Assembly: GCA_944320815.1 (NCBI GenBank)
Contig: CALUIZ010000022.1
Location: 1-52,602 of the forward strand
DNA: 52,602 nucleotides
DNA from: an uncultured Phocaeicola sp.
Lineage (GTDB): Bacteria > Bacteroidota > Bacteroidia > Bacteroidales > Bacteroidaceae
Direction: 5' to 3'
Numbering within the stretch: position 1 is the stretch's first letter; the number at the start of each line of letters is the position of its first letter. Under the pieces are notes generated by a model. The model made no database searches. It was not told the origin of the DNA and saw only the letters and a list, made by a program, of their open reading frames with translations. The position numbers and the translations under genes are program-made. Below, one piece after another: positions 24,771 through 34,487 of this stretch.

Positions 24771-25811
24771 ATGGAGTTCTCAGCGAAACAGATTGCGGAA
24801 TACATAGGAGGAACAATTGTGGGAGACGAAAACGCCACGATACATACTTTCGCAAAGATAGAAGAAGGTATACCGGGAGCCCTTTCGTTTCTTTCAAACC
24901 CCAAATATACACATTATATATACAGCACCCAATCGTCCATCGTATTGGTGAACAATGATTTTTGTCCGGAGCATGAGATTAAGGCCACACTGATAAAAAC
25001 GGAAAACGCATACGAAAGTCTGGCCAAACTGATGACTCTGTACGAACAGAACATGCCCAAGAAAACGGGAATAAGCCCGTTGGCATCCATAGCTGAAAAC
25101 ACAAAAATAGGGAAAAACGTGTACGTCGGACCGTTCGCCTGCATCGAAGAGGGCGCGGAAATCGGCGACAATTCCTATATCCATCCCCATGCAACCGTGG
25201 GATGCCATGCAAAAGTGGGGACAAACACCATACTTTATCCCAATGTAACCATCTACCATGACTGCCGCGTAGGAAACAACTGCATCCTTCATGCAGGGGT
25301 TGTCATCGGAGCGGACGGATTCGGCTTCGCCCCGTCGCCCGAAGGTTACGAGAAGATACCCCAGATAGGTATCGCCGTCATTGAAGACAATGTGGAGATA
25401 GGAGCCAACACCTGCGTTGACCGGGCTACCATGGGGGCGACAATCGTCCACTCGGGCGTGAAGCTGGACAACCTGATACAGGTGGCCCACAATGTGGAAA
25501 TAGGCAGCAACACAGTAATCGCCTCCCAGACCGGAATAGCGGGTTCGGCGAAAATAGGCGAATGGTGCATGTTTGCAGGCCAGGTAGGAGTTGCCGGACA
25601 CATCAAGGTGGGCGACCACGTGACTGTGGGAGCGCAGTCGGGCATACCCGGAAACACAAAGTCCGGGCAGACACTGATGGGATATCCGGCCATCGACCCG
25701 AAACAGTTCGCCCGGTCGGCAGCCATCTACAAGAAACTGCCCGACATGTACGTGGAACTGGGACGTCTGCAGAAAGAAATCGAAGAACTGAAAAAACAAT
25801 TAAATAGATAA
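24771..25811 (+). CDS. lpxD: UDP-3-O-acylglucosamine N-acyltransferase
   Basis: A 346-residue enzyme of normal LpxD length. It transfers a 3-hydroxyacyl chain from acyl-ACP to the amino group of UDP-3-O-acyl-glucosamine, the third step of lipid A synthesis. An N-terminal uridine-binding domain (1-100) precedes a left-handed beta-helix of hexapeptide repeats. The motif [15 protein letters not shown] and the catalytic His240 in QVAHNVEIG are present. First gene of the operon lpxD-lpxC/fabZ-lpxA; 4 bp separate it from the next. Confidence 0.97.
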   Translation: MEFSAKQIAEYIGGTIVGDENATIHTFAKIEEGIPGALSFLSNPKYTHYIYSTQSSIVLVNNDFCPEHEIKATLIKTENAYESLAKLMTLYEQNMPKKTGISPLASIAENTKIGKNVYVGPFACIEEGAEIGDNSYIHPHATVGCHAKVGTNTILYPNVTIYHDCRVGNNCILHAGVVIGADGFGFAPSPEGYEKIPQIGIAVIEDNVEIGANTCVDRATMGATIVHSGVKLDNLIQVAHNVEIGSNTVIASQTGIAGSAKIGEWCMFAGQVGVAGHIKVGDHVTVGAQSGIPGNTKSGQTLMGYPAIDPKQFARSAAIYKKLPDMYVELGRLQKEIEELKKQLNR

Positions 25812-25815
25812 ACCC

Positions 25816-27201
25816 ATGTTGAAGCAACAGACATTAAAAGGCAGCTTTTCGCTGAACGGAAAAGGACTCCATACAGGAGCGAAACTTACCGTCACGTTCA
25901 ACCCTGCCCCAGAACATCACGGGTATAAGATTCAGCGCATTGATCTGGACGACCAGCCTGTCATCGACGCGGTGGCCGAGAATGTGGTGGACACTACACG
26001 CGGCACTGTCCTGGCCAAAAACGGTATAAAGGTCAGCACAGTGGAACATGCACTGGCCGCTCTATATTCTGCAGGCATCGACAACTGTCTGATACAGGTG
26101 GACGGCCCTGAAATACCGATTCTGGACGGTAGTGCCAAAGCGTATGTAGAGTGTATCAAACGGGTAGGAATCGAAGAACAGGCTGCACCGAAAGACTATT
26201 ATATCATCAAGTCGAAAATTGAGTTCAGAGACGAGCAGACAGGCTCGTCAATCATCGTGCTCCCTGATGACAAGTTCAGCGTAAACACCCTGATTTCATA
26301 CGACTCAAGGATTCTGACCAACCAGTATGCAACGCTGGAAAACATGGAAGACTTCCCGACTGAAATCGCTTCGGCACGCACATTCGTATTTGTCCGCGAA
26401 ATCGAACCGCTGCTCAATGCGGGCCTCATCAAGGGAGGTGACCTGGACAATGCCATCGTTATCTATGAAAAGCAGATGACTCAGGAAAACTTCGACAAGC
26501 TGGCCGACGTGATGGGGGTTCCTCATATGGACGCCAGTCACCTGGGCTACATCAACCACATACCACTGGTATGGCCGAACGAACCTGCACGCCACAAGCT
26601 GCTGGACATCATCGGCGACATGGCCCTGATAGGCAAACCCATCAAAGGGCGCATCATCGCCACACGGCCGGGACATACCATCAACAACAAGTTCGCACGC
26701 CAGATGCGGAAAGAAATCCGCCAGCATGAAATACAGGCACCCGTCTACAACTGCAACGAACCCCCGCTGATGGACGTGAACCGTATCCGCGAACTCCTCC
26801 CCCACCGCTACCCGTTCCAACTGGTAGACAAGGTCATCGGAATAGGAGCGAGCCACATCATCGGCGTGAAGAACGTCACCTCCAACGAGCCGTTCTTCCA
26901 GGGACATTTCCCGCAGGAACCGGTCATGCCGGGAGTGCTGCAGGTGGAAGCGATGGCGCAGGTAGGAGGGCTTCTGGTACTCAATTCAGTAGACGAACCA
27001 GAAAAGTATTCCACCTATTTCCTGAAAATCGACAACGTGAAATTCCGTCAGAAAGTGGTTCCGGGCGACACGCTCATTTTCCGTGTCGAACTGATGGCGC
27101 CCATCCGCAGAGGAATCTCCACGATGAAAGGATACATCTTTGTCGGCGAAAAAATCGTCTGCGAAGCTGAGTTTATGGCACAAATCGTAAAAAACAAATA
27201 A
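25816..27201 (+). CDS. lpxC/fabZ: Bifunctional UDP-3-O-acyl-GlcNAc deacetylase / 3-hydroxyacyl-ACP dehydratase
   Basis: A 461-residue fusion. Residues 1 to about 305 are LpxC, the zinc deacetylase that commits the cell to lipid A synthesis, with zinc ligands His78 (STVEHAL), His260 and Asp264 (HKLLDIIGD) and the catalytic His287 (GHTINNKF). Residues about 318-461 are FabZ, the fatty-acid dehydratase, with LLPHRYPFQLVDKV, catalytic His364 (FQGHFPQEPVMPG) and Glu378 (QVEAMAQ). The two enzymes compete for the same 3-hydroxyacyl-ACP pool, so the fusion fixes their ratio. The fusion is known in Bacteroidetes and both halves look intact. Confidence 0.97.
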   Translation: MLKQQTLKGSFSLNGKGLHTGAKLTVTFNPAPEHHGYKIQRIDLDDQPVIDAVAENVVDTTRGTVLAKNGIKVSTVEHALAALYSAGIDNCLIQVDGPEIPILDGSAKAYVECIKRVGIEEQAAPKDYYIIKSKIEFRDEQTGSSIIVLPDDKFSVNTLISYDSRILTNQYATLENMEDFPTEIASARTFVFVREIEPLLNAGLIKGGDLDNAIVIYEKQMTQENFDKLADVMGVPHMDASHLGYINHIPLVWPNEPARHKLLDIIGDMALIGKPIKGRIIATRPGHTINNKFARQMRKEIRQHEIQAPVYNCNEPPLMDVNRIRELLPHRYPFQLVDKVIGIGASHIIGVKNVTSNEPFFQGHFPQEPVMPGVLQVEAMAQVGGLLVLNSVDEPEKYSTYFLKIDNVKFRQKVVPGDTLIFRVELMAPIRRGISTMKGYIFVGEKIVCEAEFMAQIVKNK

Positions 27202-27204
27202 ATT

Positions 27205-27972
27205 ATGATAAGTCCACTTGCATATATAGACCCGGATGCCCAAATAGGGGAAAACGTTGAAATCGGGCCATTCGTGTTTATCGACAAGAATGTCGTGATA
27301 GGTGACAACAATGTCATCATGCCGAACGCCAATATTCTCTATGGCTCACGAATCGGGAACGGAAACCGGATTTTTCCGGGAGCTGTCATCGGTGCCATCC
27401 CGCAGGACCTGAAATTCCACGGAGAAGAGACGACTGCAGAGATAGGCAACAACAACACCATAAGGGAAAACGTGACCATCAACCGGGGAACTGCCGCCAA
27501 AGGCAGAACAATCGTAGGTGACAACAATCTGCTGATGGAAGGGGTACACGTGGCTCACGACACGCTTGTGGGCAGCGGATGCATCATCGGAAACTCAACG
27601 AAAATGGCAGGGGAAGTCATCATTGACGACAATGCCATTGTCAGCGCAAACGTACTTATGCACCAGTTCTGTCGCGTAGGAGGATACGTGATGATTCAGG
27701 GAGGGTGCCGTTTCAGCAAGGATATCCCTCCGTTCATCATTGCCGGACGCGACCCGATAGCCTATTGTGGCATCAATATCGTGGGATTGCGCCGCCGCAA
27801 CTTCTCCAACGAACTGATTGAAAATATCCATAATGCCTACCGGATCATCTACAACAGCGGAAAAGTTGTTGCCGAAGCACTGGAACAGGTGAGACAGGAG
27901 ATTCCCATGAGCAAGGAAATCGAGTATATCATCTCATTCGTTGAGAACTCACAGCGAGGAATTATCCGATAG
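27205..27972 (+). CDS. lpxA: UDP-N-acetylglucosamine acyltransferase
   Basis: A 255-residue hexapeptide-repeat acyltransferase that attaches a 3-hydroxyacyl chain to O-3 of UDP-GlcNAc, the first step of lipid A synthesis. The beta-helix repeats run from residue 1 to about 190, the catalytic His118 sits in HVAHDTLVG, and a helical C-terminal domain (from about 195) follows. IVGLRRRNFS is conserved in the family. It follows lpxC/fabZ by 3 bp and precedes the acidic protein gene by 48 bp. Confidence 0.97.
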   Translation: MISPLAYIDPDAQIGENVEIGPFVFIDKNVVIGDNNVIMPNANILYGSRIGNGNRIFPGAVIGAIPQDLKFHGEETTAEIGNNNTIRENVTINRGTAAKGRTIVGDNNLLMEGVHVAHDTLVGSGCIIGNSTKMAGEVIIDDNAIVSANVLMHQFCRVGGYVMIQGGCRFSKDIPPFIIAGRDPIAYCGINIVGLRRRNFSNELIENIHNAYRIIYNSGKVVAEALEQVRQEIPMSKEIEYIISFVENSQRGIIR

Positions 27973-28020
27973 GATTCATAAAGAACAAAAACATCAAATT
28001 CAAACGAAAGGAAAAGTAAA

Positions 28021-28569
28021 ATGGTATATAAATTCAGAATCATATCCGATGAGGTCGATGATTTCCTCAGAGAAATCAAAATCGATTCCGAAGCTTCTTT
28101 TTATGACTTGCATGAGGCTATTTTAAAATCTGCAGGATACAAGGACGACCAGATGACCTCTTTCTTCATCTGTGATGATGACTGGGAAAAGGAGATTGAA
28201 ATCACATTGGAGGATATGGGACAAAGTTCCTCGGAGGAAGACACTTATGTGATGAAAGACACCAGACTGAACGAGCTTCTCGAAGACGAAAAACAGAAGA
28301 TGCTTTATGTGTTCGACCCCTTGTCGGAACGAGTGTTCTTCATCGAACTATCGGAAATCATTACCGGAAAAGATCTGGACAAGGCTGTATGCTCACGCAA
28401 GACAGGTGACGCTCCTAAACAGATTATCGACTTCGATGAACAGATGAACACGAATACTGCCCTCGACCTGGACGAGAACTTCTACGGCGATGAAGAATAC
28501 GACATGGAAGACTTTGACCAGGACGGTTACGGAATGGACAATGAAAATCCGTACGACGACAAATATTAA
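28021..28569 (+). CDS. Acidic pRiA4b ORF-3-like domain protein
   Basis: A 182-residue, strongly acidic protein. The N-terminal 120 residues resemble the plasmid pRiA4b ORF-3 / IS1096-passenger (TnpR-like) domain family: [59 protein letters not shown]. The last 50 residues are almost all Asp, Glu, Asn and Tyr. Despite the family name it is not a recombinase and its function is unknown. It is the last gene of the lpx operon and is followed by a strong terminator, so it may be tied to envelope synthesis (inference). Confidence 0.78.
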   Translation: MVYKFRIISDEVDDFLREIKIDSEASFYDLHEAILKSAGYKDDQMTSFFICDDDWEKEIEITLEDMGQSSSEEDTYVMKDTRLNELLEDEKQKMLYVFDPLSERVFFIELSEIITGKDLDKAVCSRKTGDAPKQIIDFDEQMNTNTALDLDENFYGDEEYDMEDFDQDGYGMDNENPYDDKY

Positions 28570-28598
28570 GTCAGACAAACATTGTATCGCATAAAGGA

Positions 28599-28639
28599 AA
28601 CACGGATTACTTGTCAAGACAAGCAGTCCGTGTTTTTTT
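28599..28639 (+). terminator. Intrinsic terminator between lpx operon and miaA
   Basis: A 16-bp stem with one mismatch, AACACGGATTACTTGT (28599-28614) and its complement (28619-28634), with a T7 run at 28633-28639. It ends only 14 bp before the miaA start, so miaA needs readthrough or a start of transcription within the hairpin region. Confidence 0.85.
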
Positions 28640-28652
28640 AATACCTCAGCGC

Positions 28653-29600
28653 ATGAACAAGCCCACACTGATCGTACTGGTCGGACCGACCGGAGTAGGA
28701 AAGACAGAACTGAGTCTTTCGATAGCGGAAAGATATCACACTTCCATCATCTCTGCCGACTCACGGCAGCTCTATGCTGACCTGAAAATCGGCACAGCCG
28801 CACCAACTCCCGACCAGTTGGCGAGGGCAAGACATTATTTCGTAGGGACACTGAAGCTGACAGACTATTACAGCGCGGCCCAATACGAAACGGAAGTGCT
28901 GAAGCAACTTGACATACTGTTCAAAGAAAGCCCCATACAACTCATGACCGGAGGGTCAATGATGTATGTCGACGCTGTGTGCAAAGGAATAGATGACATA
29001 CCCACAGTGGACAACGAGACGCGAGAACTCATGCTCCACCGATATGAAACGGAAGGGCTGGAACGGCTCTGCAACGAACTGAAGCTTCTGGACCCGGAAT
29101 ATTACAGAATCGTTGACTTGAAGAACCACAAACGCGTAATTCATGCGCTGGAAATATGTTACATGACAGGCAGGACATACACGTCTTTCCGCACCCAGAC
29201 AAAAAAGGAGCGTCCGTTCAATATCGTGAAGATAGGCTTGAACCGCGAACGGGAGGAGCTTTACGAACGCATCAACCGCCGGGTGGACCAGATGATGGAA
29301 GAAGGTCTGCTGGAAGAGGCCCGCGCCGTATATCCCTACAGAAATCTGAACTCACTGAACACGGTCGGATATAAAGAACTGTTCAGACACTTCGACGGAG
29401 AATGGACGCTTGACTTTGCCGTCGAAAAAATCAAGCAGAACTCAAGAATCTATTCACGCAAGCAAATGACATGGTTCAAACGCGACCATGACATACAATG
29501 GTTTCACCCGAACGATGGAACACAAATCATCAATTTTCTGGACAACAGACTGACGGAACCGGCAGGAAAAGACATCACAAGTCTCCATCCCCGCCCATAA
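28653..29600 (+). CDS. miaA: tRNA dimethylallyltransferase
   Basis: A 315-residue enzyme that adds a dimethylallyl group to A37 of tRNAs reading codons that start with U. Motifs: P-loop [28 protein letters not shown] (substrate binding) and DYYSAAQYE. An upstream in-frame start at 28611 would lie inside the terminator hairpin, so the ATG at 28653 is preferred. Its 3' end overlaps the end of the convergent transporter gene by 26 bp. Confidence 0.96.
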   Translation: MNKPTLIVLVGPTGVGKTELSLSIAERYHTSIISADSRQLYADLKIGTAAPTPDQLARARHYFVGTLKLTDYYSAAQYETEVLKQLDILFKESPIQLMTGGSMMYVDAVCKGIDDIPTVDNETRELMLHRYETEGLERLCNELKLLDPEYYRIVDLKNHKRVIHALEICYMTGRTYTSFRTQTKKERPFNIVKIGLNREREELYERINRRVDQMMEEGLLEEARAVYPYRNLNSLNTVGYKELFRHFDGEWTLDFAVEKIKQNSRIYSRKQMTWFKRDHDIQWFHPNDGTQIINFLDNRLTEPAGKDITSLHPRP

Positions 29601-30582
29601 GATATTCCTTGCGGAACATATCAAGGAACAACAGAAAAAGCGAAACGAGCAGCGGACCGAAAATCACTCCCATGAATCCGAAAAGCGGAAGCCCGGCCAC
29701 CACACCGAAAATGGTTATCAACGGATGCACATCCGCCATTTTCTTCTGGAGGATGAAACGGATCAGATTGTCACACTGTGAAATGATGATGCTCCCATAG
29801 CCCAACATGACCAGTGCGCTTACCCAATCATTCACCACCAGGAAATAAACGGTTATCGGAACCCATACCAGAGCAGTGCCCACAAGCGGAATGATGGAAG
29901 CGAAAGCGGTCAGCATGGCACTCAACGCCGGATTGGGCGCACCACAGAGAAGATACCCCCCGAAAGAAATGATGCCCTGAATCGCCGCAAGCAGAGGGAT
30001 TCCGATTGCGTTCGAACGTACCATCAGCTGCACTTTGGCCAGCACTTCCTGCTTGTTGTCTTCGTCGAACGGAAGCAAGGACGATATGTAATGTTCCATA
30101 TTCTTCCCCTCATAAAGCATGAAAAACAGAAGCATGATGGCTACTGCCAGGTTCACCAGCAGATCGCTCACACCCGACATCACAGACTGTCCGATGGAAG
30201 AAGCCTGCGAAACGATGAATTCCAGCGACTTTTCCGAAAGCAGGTCGAACCCGGTTCTGCCCTTTATGAAATCAATCACCTTCCATGCAGGCTGGATAAT
30301 GGATTCCGTATCAAAATGCATCTGGGAAACCTGCCCCACCAATGCCCATGCAAACAACGACAACGGTACAAGAATGAACAAGGTAGTCCCTATCGTCACC
30401 AGCCAGACAGCCAGCGCAGGCTTCATCTTTTTCTGGAGCCAGAAAGTGAAACTGCGCAGAAGCAGATAAAGGGTGAAACCACCCAATATTCCATTCATGA
30501 AAGGCTGGGCCTGACGGAACAGGATATACCCCAAACCGAGAATGAATATGACAAGCGAATATTTCCAGTATTTTTCCTTCAT
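29575..30582 (-). CDS. AI-2E family transporter (PerM/YdiK-like)
   Basis: A 335-residue integral membrane protein with about eight hydrophobic helices. The start at 30582 gives an N-terminus of [13 protein letters not shown]; longer frames upstream lie over the preceding gene. Family features are the long hydrophilic stretch after helix 3 and the conserved [16 protein letters not shown] and [14 protein letters not shown] regions. Members export small molecules or autoinducer 2 or move Na+ in different species, so the substrate is not predictable. Its start overlaps the stop of the small membrane protein gene (ATGA). Confidence 0.87.
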   Translation of the reverse strand: MKEKYWKYSLVIFILGLGYILFRQAQPFMNGILGGFTLYLLLRSFTFWLQKKMKPALAVWLVTIGTTLFILVPLSLFAWALVGQVSQMHFDTESIIQPAWKVIDFIKGRTGFDLLSEKSLEFIVSQASSIGQSVMSGVSDLLVNLAVAIMLLFFMLYEGKNMEHYISSLLPFDEDNKQEVLAKVQLMVRSNAIGIPLLAAIQGIISFGGYLLCGAPNPALSAMLTAFASIIPLVGTALVWVPITVYFLVVNDWVSALVMLGYGSIIISQCDNLIRFILQKKMADVHPLITIFGVVAGLPLFGFMGVIFGPLLVSLFLLFLDMFRKEYLMGGDGDL

Positions 30583-30932
30583 TCCGATTTTTTTTCTTTG
30601 GCCTCCTCCTGAGGAATACGGAAGGCCGTATATAACTCTAGTATGGCGGACACGGCCAGACACACAATCCATTCGTTGCGATGCCACAGCAACATCACCA
30701 CTCCCGTAAACACAAGAAGCATCGCCCCCAGAATCTGCTGACGGCGCAGGCGGCGGATTACGGCATTCTTTCCCGCATAGCCCGACACCACAACCTGTAC
30801 ATAGGCGAACATGACGGCACCCACCAAATAAATGTAGGGAGCATATTCATATCTCACGAACTGCAGCACCAGTCCTGCAAACAGAAGCACGGTTCCTGCA
30901 AAAGCTGTCACATCAGTTGCCTTCATTCTCAT
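30579..30932 (-). CDS. Small membrane protein, unknown
   Basis: A 117-residue protein with four hydrophobic helices (about 9-25, 33-50, 66-83, 88-106) separated by short basic loops, and a Lys/Glu-rich C-terminus. It lies between divIC and the transporter gene: it overlaps the divIC stop by 14-20 bp (two possible ATGs) and the transporter start by 4 bp, so the three form one operon. No function recognised. Confidence 0.72.
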   Translation of the reverse strand: MRMKATDVTAFAGTVLLFAGLVLQFVRYEYAPYIYLVGAVMFAYVQVVVSGYAGKNAVIRRLRRQQILGAMLLVFTGVVMLLWHRNEWIVCLAVSAILELYTAFRIPQEEAKEKKSE

Positions 30933-31239
30933 CCTCTCTCATATCTTTCTGGAAAACAAAAATGTCTTCATTTTCACGCTTCATCAGATAACGCTCACGG
31001 GCCACCTTCTCCAGCGCATCTTTGTTGCCGGTAATTTCCTTCAGCATCCGGCTGTCCTCTTCATACTGCCGGCGGTAGTGGTCTATCTCCGTCTTCAGCT
31101 CGTGTATCTCACGGCGATGGGCGAAACGCCGGACAAGACTGTTCTCATCAAACACGCCGATAATCAAAAGAAAAATACCCGCGACAACCCAATATTTATA
31201 ACGGCCTATAAAAGACCAAACTTCAGCTAATTTACCCAT
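30913..31239 (-). CDS. Septum formation initiator (DivIC/FtsB-like)
   Basis: A 108-residue bitopic membrane protein. One transmembrane helix (about residues 12-33) is followed by a coiled coil (REIHELKTEIDHYRRQYEED) and a short C-terminal domain with KVARERYLMKRENEDIFVF, the signature of FtsB/DivIC septum proteins. These help assemble the cell-division complex. The start at 31239 (MGKLAEVW) is preferred over 31260 because a -7 element at 31264-31271 would leave no leader. The gene heads an operon with the small membrane protein and the transporter. Confidence 0.9.
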   Translation of the reverse strand: MGKLAEVWSFIGRYKYWVVAGIFLLIIGVFDENSLVRRFAHRREIHELKTEIDHYRRQYEEDSRMLKEITGNKDALEKVARERYLMKRENEDIFVFQKDMREDENEGN

Positions 31240-31263
31240 AAGTAACCTTGTATTATCCATGGG

Positions 31264-31271
31264 CAAAGATA
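31264..31271 (-). promoter_or_regulatory. -7 promoter element for the divIC operon
   Basis: The reverse strand reads TATCTTTG, an exact TAnnTTTG match, 24 bp upstream of the chosen divIC start. The -33 element is not clear. Confidence 0.55.
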
Positions 31272-31315
31272 GAAATTATTTCAAAGCAACCCCATGCAAG
31301 GATGAAGATTTTATG

Positions 31316-31323
31316 TACATTTG
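31316..31323 (+). promoter_or_regulatory. -7 promoter element for dnaX
   Basis: TACATTTG matches TAnnTTTG exactly, 28 bp before the dnaX ATG. It rules out the longer in-frame start at 31259. Confidence 0.6.
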
Positions 31324-31351
31324 CAAGAACAAACAAAGAGAACAACAGCAG

Positions 31352-33187
31352 ATGGAAAATTATATCGTATCGGCACGGAAATACCGCCCCTCTACTTTTG
31401 ACACCGTAGTGGGCCAGAAAGCATTGACCACCACACTGAAGAATGCCATTGCAACCCAGACGCTGGCACATGCCTATCTTTTCTGCGGACCGAGAGGTGT
31501 GGGAAAGACCACCTGCGCACGTATCTTTGCGAAGACCATCAACTGCCTGCAGCCCACCGAAGAGGGCGAGGCATGCAACGAATGCGAATCATGCCGCGCA
31601 TTCAATGAACAACGTTCATACAACATCCACGAACTTGACGCGGCTTCCAATAATTCGGTGGAAGACATACGAAGCCTGATAGAACAGGTACGCATACCGC
31701 CGCAAATCGGAAGATACAAAGTGTATATAATCGACGAGGTGCACATGCTGTCGACTGCAGCGTTCAACGCTTTTCTGAAGACATTGGAGGAGCCGCCCCA
31801 GCATGCCATCTTCATCCTCGCCACGACAGAGAAGCACAAGATTCTGCCCACAATCCTGAGCCGATGCCAGATATACGACTTCAACCGCATCAGCGTGAGT
31901 GACATCGTGGAACATCTGGAGAATGTGGCGGCAAAAGAACACATAGAGGCGGAACCTGAAGCGCTGAATGTAATCGCACAGAAGGCGGACGGAGGTATGC
32001 GCGACGCGCTTTCCATCTTCGACCAGGTTGTGAGCTTCACCAACGGACATATCACGTACAGCGGTGTCATCGAGAACCTGAATGTGCTTGACTATGAATA
32101 TTACTTCAAGCTGACCGACTGTTTTCTGGAGAACAGGATAGCCGACTGCCTGCTGGTTTTCAACGATATACTCCGGAAAGGGTTCGACGGGAACCATTTC
32201 ATTACGGGGCTTACCTCGCATTTCCGCGATTTGCTGGTGAGCCGTGACGCGGCGACACTGAAACTGCTTGAAGTGGGTGCTTCCATCCGCGAACGTTATC
32301 TGGCTCAGGCACAGAAGTGCACACCGAAGTTTCTTTACAAGGCCATGAAGCTCTGCAACGACTGCGACCTGAATTACCGGCAGAGCAAAAACAAGCGGCT
32401 GCTCGTAGAACTGACGCTCATCCAAGTGGCCCAACTCACGGACGAAACGGACGACACCAGTGGAGGGCATGGCCCTGAGAAGTCACTGAAACCCGCATTC
32501 AACCATACTCCGAGTGCTAAGGCGCAACCGCAACAAGCCCCTGCACAGACTGGATTCGCAACGAATGTCCAACAGGAAACGCCTGCCTACCAGCCTAAAA
32601 GACAAGTTGCACAGTCCGCCACTCCTGCGTCCGGAGAAACCACACCCCAGACGCACAGAAGTCCGCTTCCACAACCTCAGACAGAAAAGAAGATTCCGGT
32701 GATGAAAGCGGCGAGCCTGAACATGTCCATCAGACGTTCCGCACAGCCGCAGCAGGCTTCACAGAACACACAAAATGTCCGGACCGACAATGCGAACGCC
32801 GCCGCCGACACATGGGAAGACTATATCTTCAACGAAAAGGATTTGGATTATTACTGGAGAGATTTCACGAACCAGCTTCCGCAGGAAGAGGCTGCCAACG
32901 CAGGAAGGATGAAAAACATGCATCCGAAACTGCTGAAGGACCAGACTACATTTGAAGTGGCCGTCGACAATGAAATGGTGCAGAAGAACATGATGCGGCT
33001 GGCTCCACAGATTGAGGATCATCTGCACCGCCATCTGCATAACCGGAAAATCAAGATGACCGTGCGCATAAGCGAGGCCGGAGAGAATGTCCGCGCATAC
33101 AGCCAGACGGAAAAATTCCAACTGATGAGCAAAAAAAATCCCAGCCTGAAAAAACTCAAGGAAGAGTTCGGGCTGGAATTTTCCTGA
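31352..33187 (+). CDS. dnaX: DNA polymerase III subunit gamma/tau
   Basis: A 611-residue clamp-loader subunit. The N-terminal AAA+ module has the Walker A sequence GPRGVGKTT, a zinc-binding cluster (Cys residues in CLQPTEEGEACNECESC), Walker B IIDEVHML and the sensor region LATTEKHKILPTILSRCQ. Clamp-loader domains reach about residue 370. The remainder is a low-complexity Gln/Pro-rich linker (about 400-520) and a conserved C-terminal domain that would be the polymerase/helicase-binding tau region. The ATG at 31352 starts MENYIVSARKYRP, typical of the family. I see no convincing frameshift site for a gamma form. Confidence 0.97.
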   Translation: MENYIVSARKYRPSTFDTVVGQKALTTTLKNAIATQTLAHAYLFCGPRGVGKTTCARIFAKTINCLQPTEEGEACNECESCRAFNEQRSYNIHELDAASNNSVEDIRSLIEQVRIPPQIGRYKVYIIDEVHMLSTAAFNAFLKTLEEPPQHAIFILATTEKHKILPTILSRCQIYDFNRISVSDIVEHLENVAAKEHIEAEPEALNVIAQKADGGMRDALSIFDQVVSFTNGHITYSGVIENLNVLDYEYYFKLTDCFLENRIADCLLVFNDILRKGFDGNHFITGLTSHFRDLLVSRDAATLKLLEVGASIRERYLAQAQKCTPKFLYKAMKLCNDCDLNYRQSKNKRLLVELTLIQVAQLTDETDDTSGGHGPEKSLKPAFNHTPSAKAQPQQAPAQTGFATNVQQETPAYQPKRQVAQSATPASGETTPQTHRSPLPQPQTEKKIPVMKAASLNMSIRRSAQPQQASQNTQNVRTDNANAAADTWEDYIFNEKDLDYYWRDFTNQLPQEEAANAGRMKNMHPKLLKDQTTFEVAVDNEMVQKNMMRLAPQIEDHLHRHLHNRKIKMTVRISEAGENVRAYSQTEKFQLMSKKNPSLKKLKEEFGLEFS

Positions 33188-33221
33188 TTACGCCGCAGAC
33201 CGGCCGGACAAGAACCGCCGG

Positions 33222-33680
33222 CTACAGGTCGTGGTTCTTCATCCGGTAATCGGCAAGTTCCTCGTACTTTGTCCCCGGACGCCCATAGTTGCAGTACGGA
33301 TAGATGGAAATCCCTCCGCGGGGAGTGAAAATTCCCGTCACTTCTATGTACTTCGGATCCATCAGCCGGATGAGGTCTTTCATGATAATGTTCACACAGT
33401 CTTCATGAAAATCACCATGATTACGGAAGCTGAACAAGTAAAGTTTCAAACTCTTACTCTCCACCATCTTCACATCGGGAAGATAGCTGATGCGGATTTC
33501 CGCAAAATCCGGCTGGCCGGTAATCGGACACAAGCTCGTAAACTCCGGACAGTTGAAACGCACCCAATAGTCGTTTTCCGGATGTTTGTTGACAAACGCT
33601 TCGAGCACTTCAGGCGCATAGTCCTGCCTGTAAGCCGTATTCTTGTTCCCCAAAAGGGTCAGTTCATCTTTTCTTTCCAT
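33222..33680 (-). CDS. queF: NADPH-dependent 7-cyano-7-deazaguanine reductase (type I)
   Basis: A 152-residue unimodular QueF that reduces preQ0 to preQ1 in queuosine synthesis. The catalytic Cys51 sits in [16 protein letters not shown] and the family motif [20 protein letters not shown] follows. The length is typical of the type I enzyme. It lies 135 bp downstream of queC on the same strand and belongs to the queuosine gene group. I did not find a clear separate promoter in the gap. Confidence 0.97.
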   Translation of the reverse strand: MERKDELTLLGNKNTAYRQDYAPEVLEAFVNKHPENDYWVRFNCPEFTSLCPITGQPDFAEIRISYLPDVKMVESKSLKLYLFSFRNHGDFHEDCVNIIMKDLIRLMDPKYIEVTGIFTPRGGISIYPYCNYGRPGTKYEELADYRMKNHDL

Positions 33681-33815
33681 AATTACAATTCATATTATTC
33701 TACAGTCCTTTCCGGACGGTTCATGCAATAATTCACAAATTCGGAAGGACGGCCGAAAACAAGCCGTTATTCCAACAAAAACAAACGTTTGCTTCAACCC
33801 GAATGAACGCCTGTT

Positions 33816-34481
33816 TCAAATCCGTCTTTCTTTCATTGCCAGATACTTTTCAAGCCCTTCACGACGTAGCTTGCATGCCGGACAATGACCGCACCCGTCG
33901 CCCGGAATACCGTTATAGCAGGTAAGCGTTTCATTGCGTACCAAATCGAGCACCCCCAGCTCATCTGCCAATGCCCAGGTCTGCGCCTTGTCAATCCACA
34001 TCAGCGGGGTATGAATTACAAACTGTTCGTCCATCGCCAGATTGAGCGTGACATTGAGCGACTTGATGAACGAGTCGCGGCAGTCGGGATAACCGCTGAA
34101 ATCTGTCTGAGACACACCGGTCACCAAATGAGAAACGCCCAACTCACGGGCATATACGGCAGCTATACTCAAGAAAAACAGATTTCGTCCCGGCACGAAT
34201 GTGTTGGGAAAGGAACCTTCCGGCTTCACCTCATCCATCCGGATGGAAGTGTCCGTCAATGAGTTCTTCCCGAGATGACCGATGAACGACACGTCCATCG
34301 CACGGAAATCCACACCCGCCTTTTCCGCAATGGCACGGGCCAAATCCACCTCTTTCTCGTGTTTCTGTCCGTAAAGGAAACTCAAGGCATAGACTTTCCT
34401 GAAATGTTTCTTCGCCCAAAACAGGCAAGTGGTGGAATCCTGGCCTCCGCTGAACACCACCAAGGCTGCATCATGATTCAT
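33816..34481 (-). CDS. queC: 7-cyano-7-deazaguanine synthase
   Basis: A 221-residue ATP-dependent enzyme that converts carboxydeazaguanine to preQ0. The PP-loop is SGGQDST (11-17), and the zinc site is formed by Cys188, Cys197, Cys200 and Cys203 (the last three in GCGHCPAC). It follows the transporter gene by 6 bp. Confidence 0.97.
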   Translation of the reverse strand: MNHDAALVVFSGGQDSTTCLFWAKKHFRKVYALSFLYGQKHEKEVDLARAIAEKAGVDFRAMDVSFIGHLGKNSLTDTSIRMDEVKPEGSFPNTFVPGRNLFFLSIAAVYARELGVSHLVTGVSQTDFSGYPDCRDSFIKSLNVTLNLAMDEQFVIHTPLMWIDKAQTWALADELGVLDLVRNETLTCYNGIPGDGCGHCPACKLRREGLEKYLAMKERRI

Positions 34482-34487
34482 AAACTA

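Noticed and set aside
33129..33136. Run of A residues near the dnaX 3' end as a possible frameshift site for a gamma form
   Set aside because: It lies in the last 20 codons, far from the position needed for a gamma-length product, and lacks a stimulatory stem.
33681..33815. Possible terminator or promoter between queC and queF
   Set aside because: Only weak short complementary segments (for example around 33750-33770) and no -7/-33 match; not strong enough to call.
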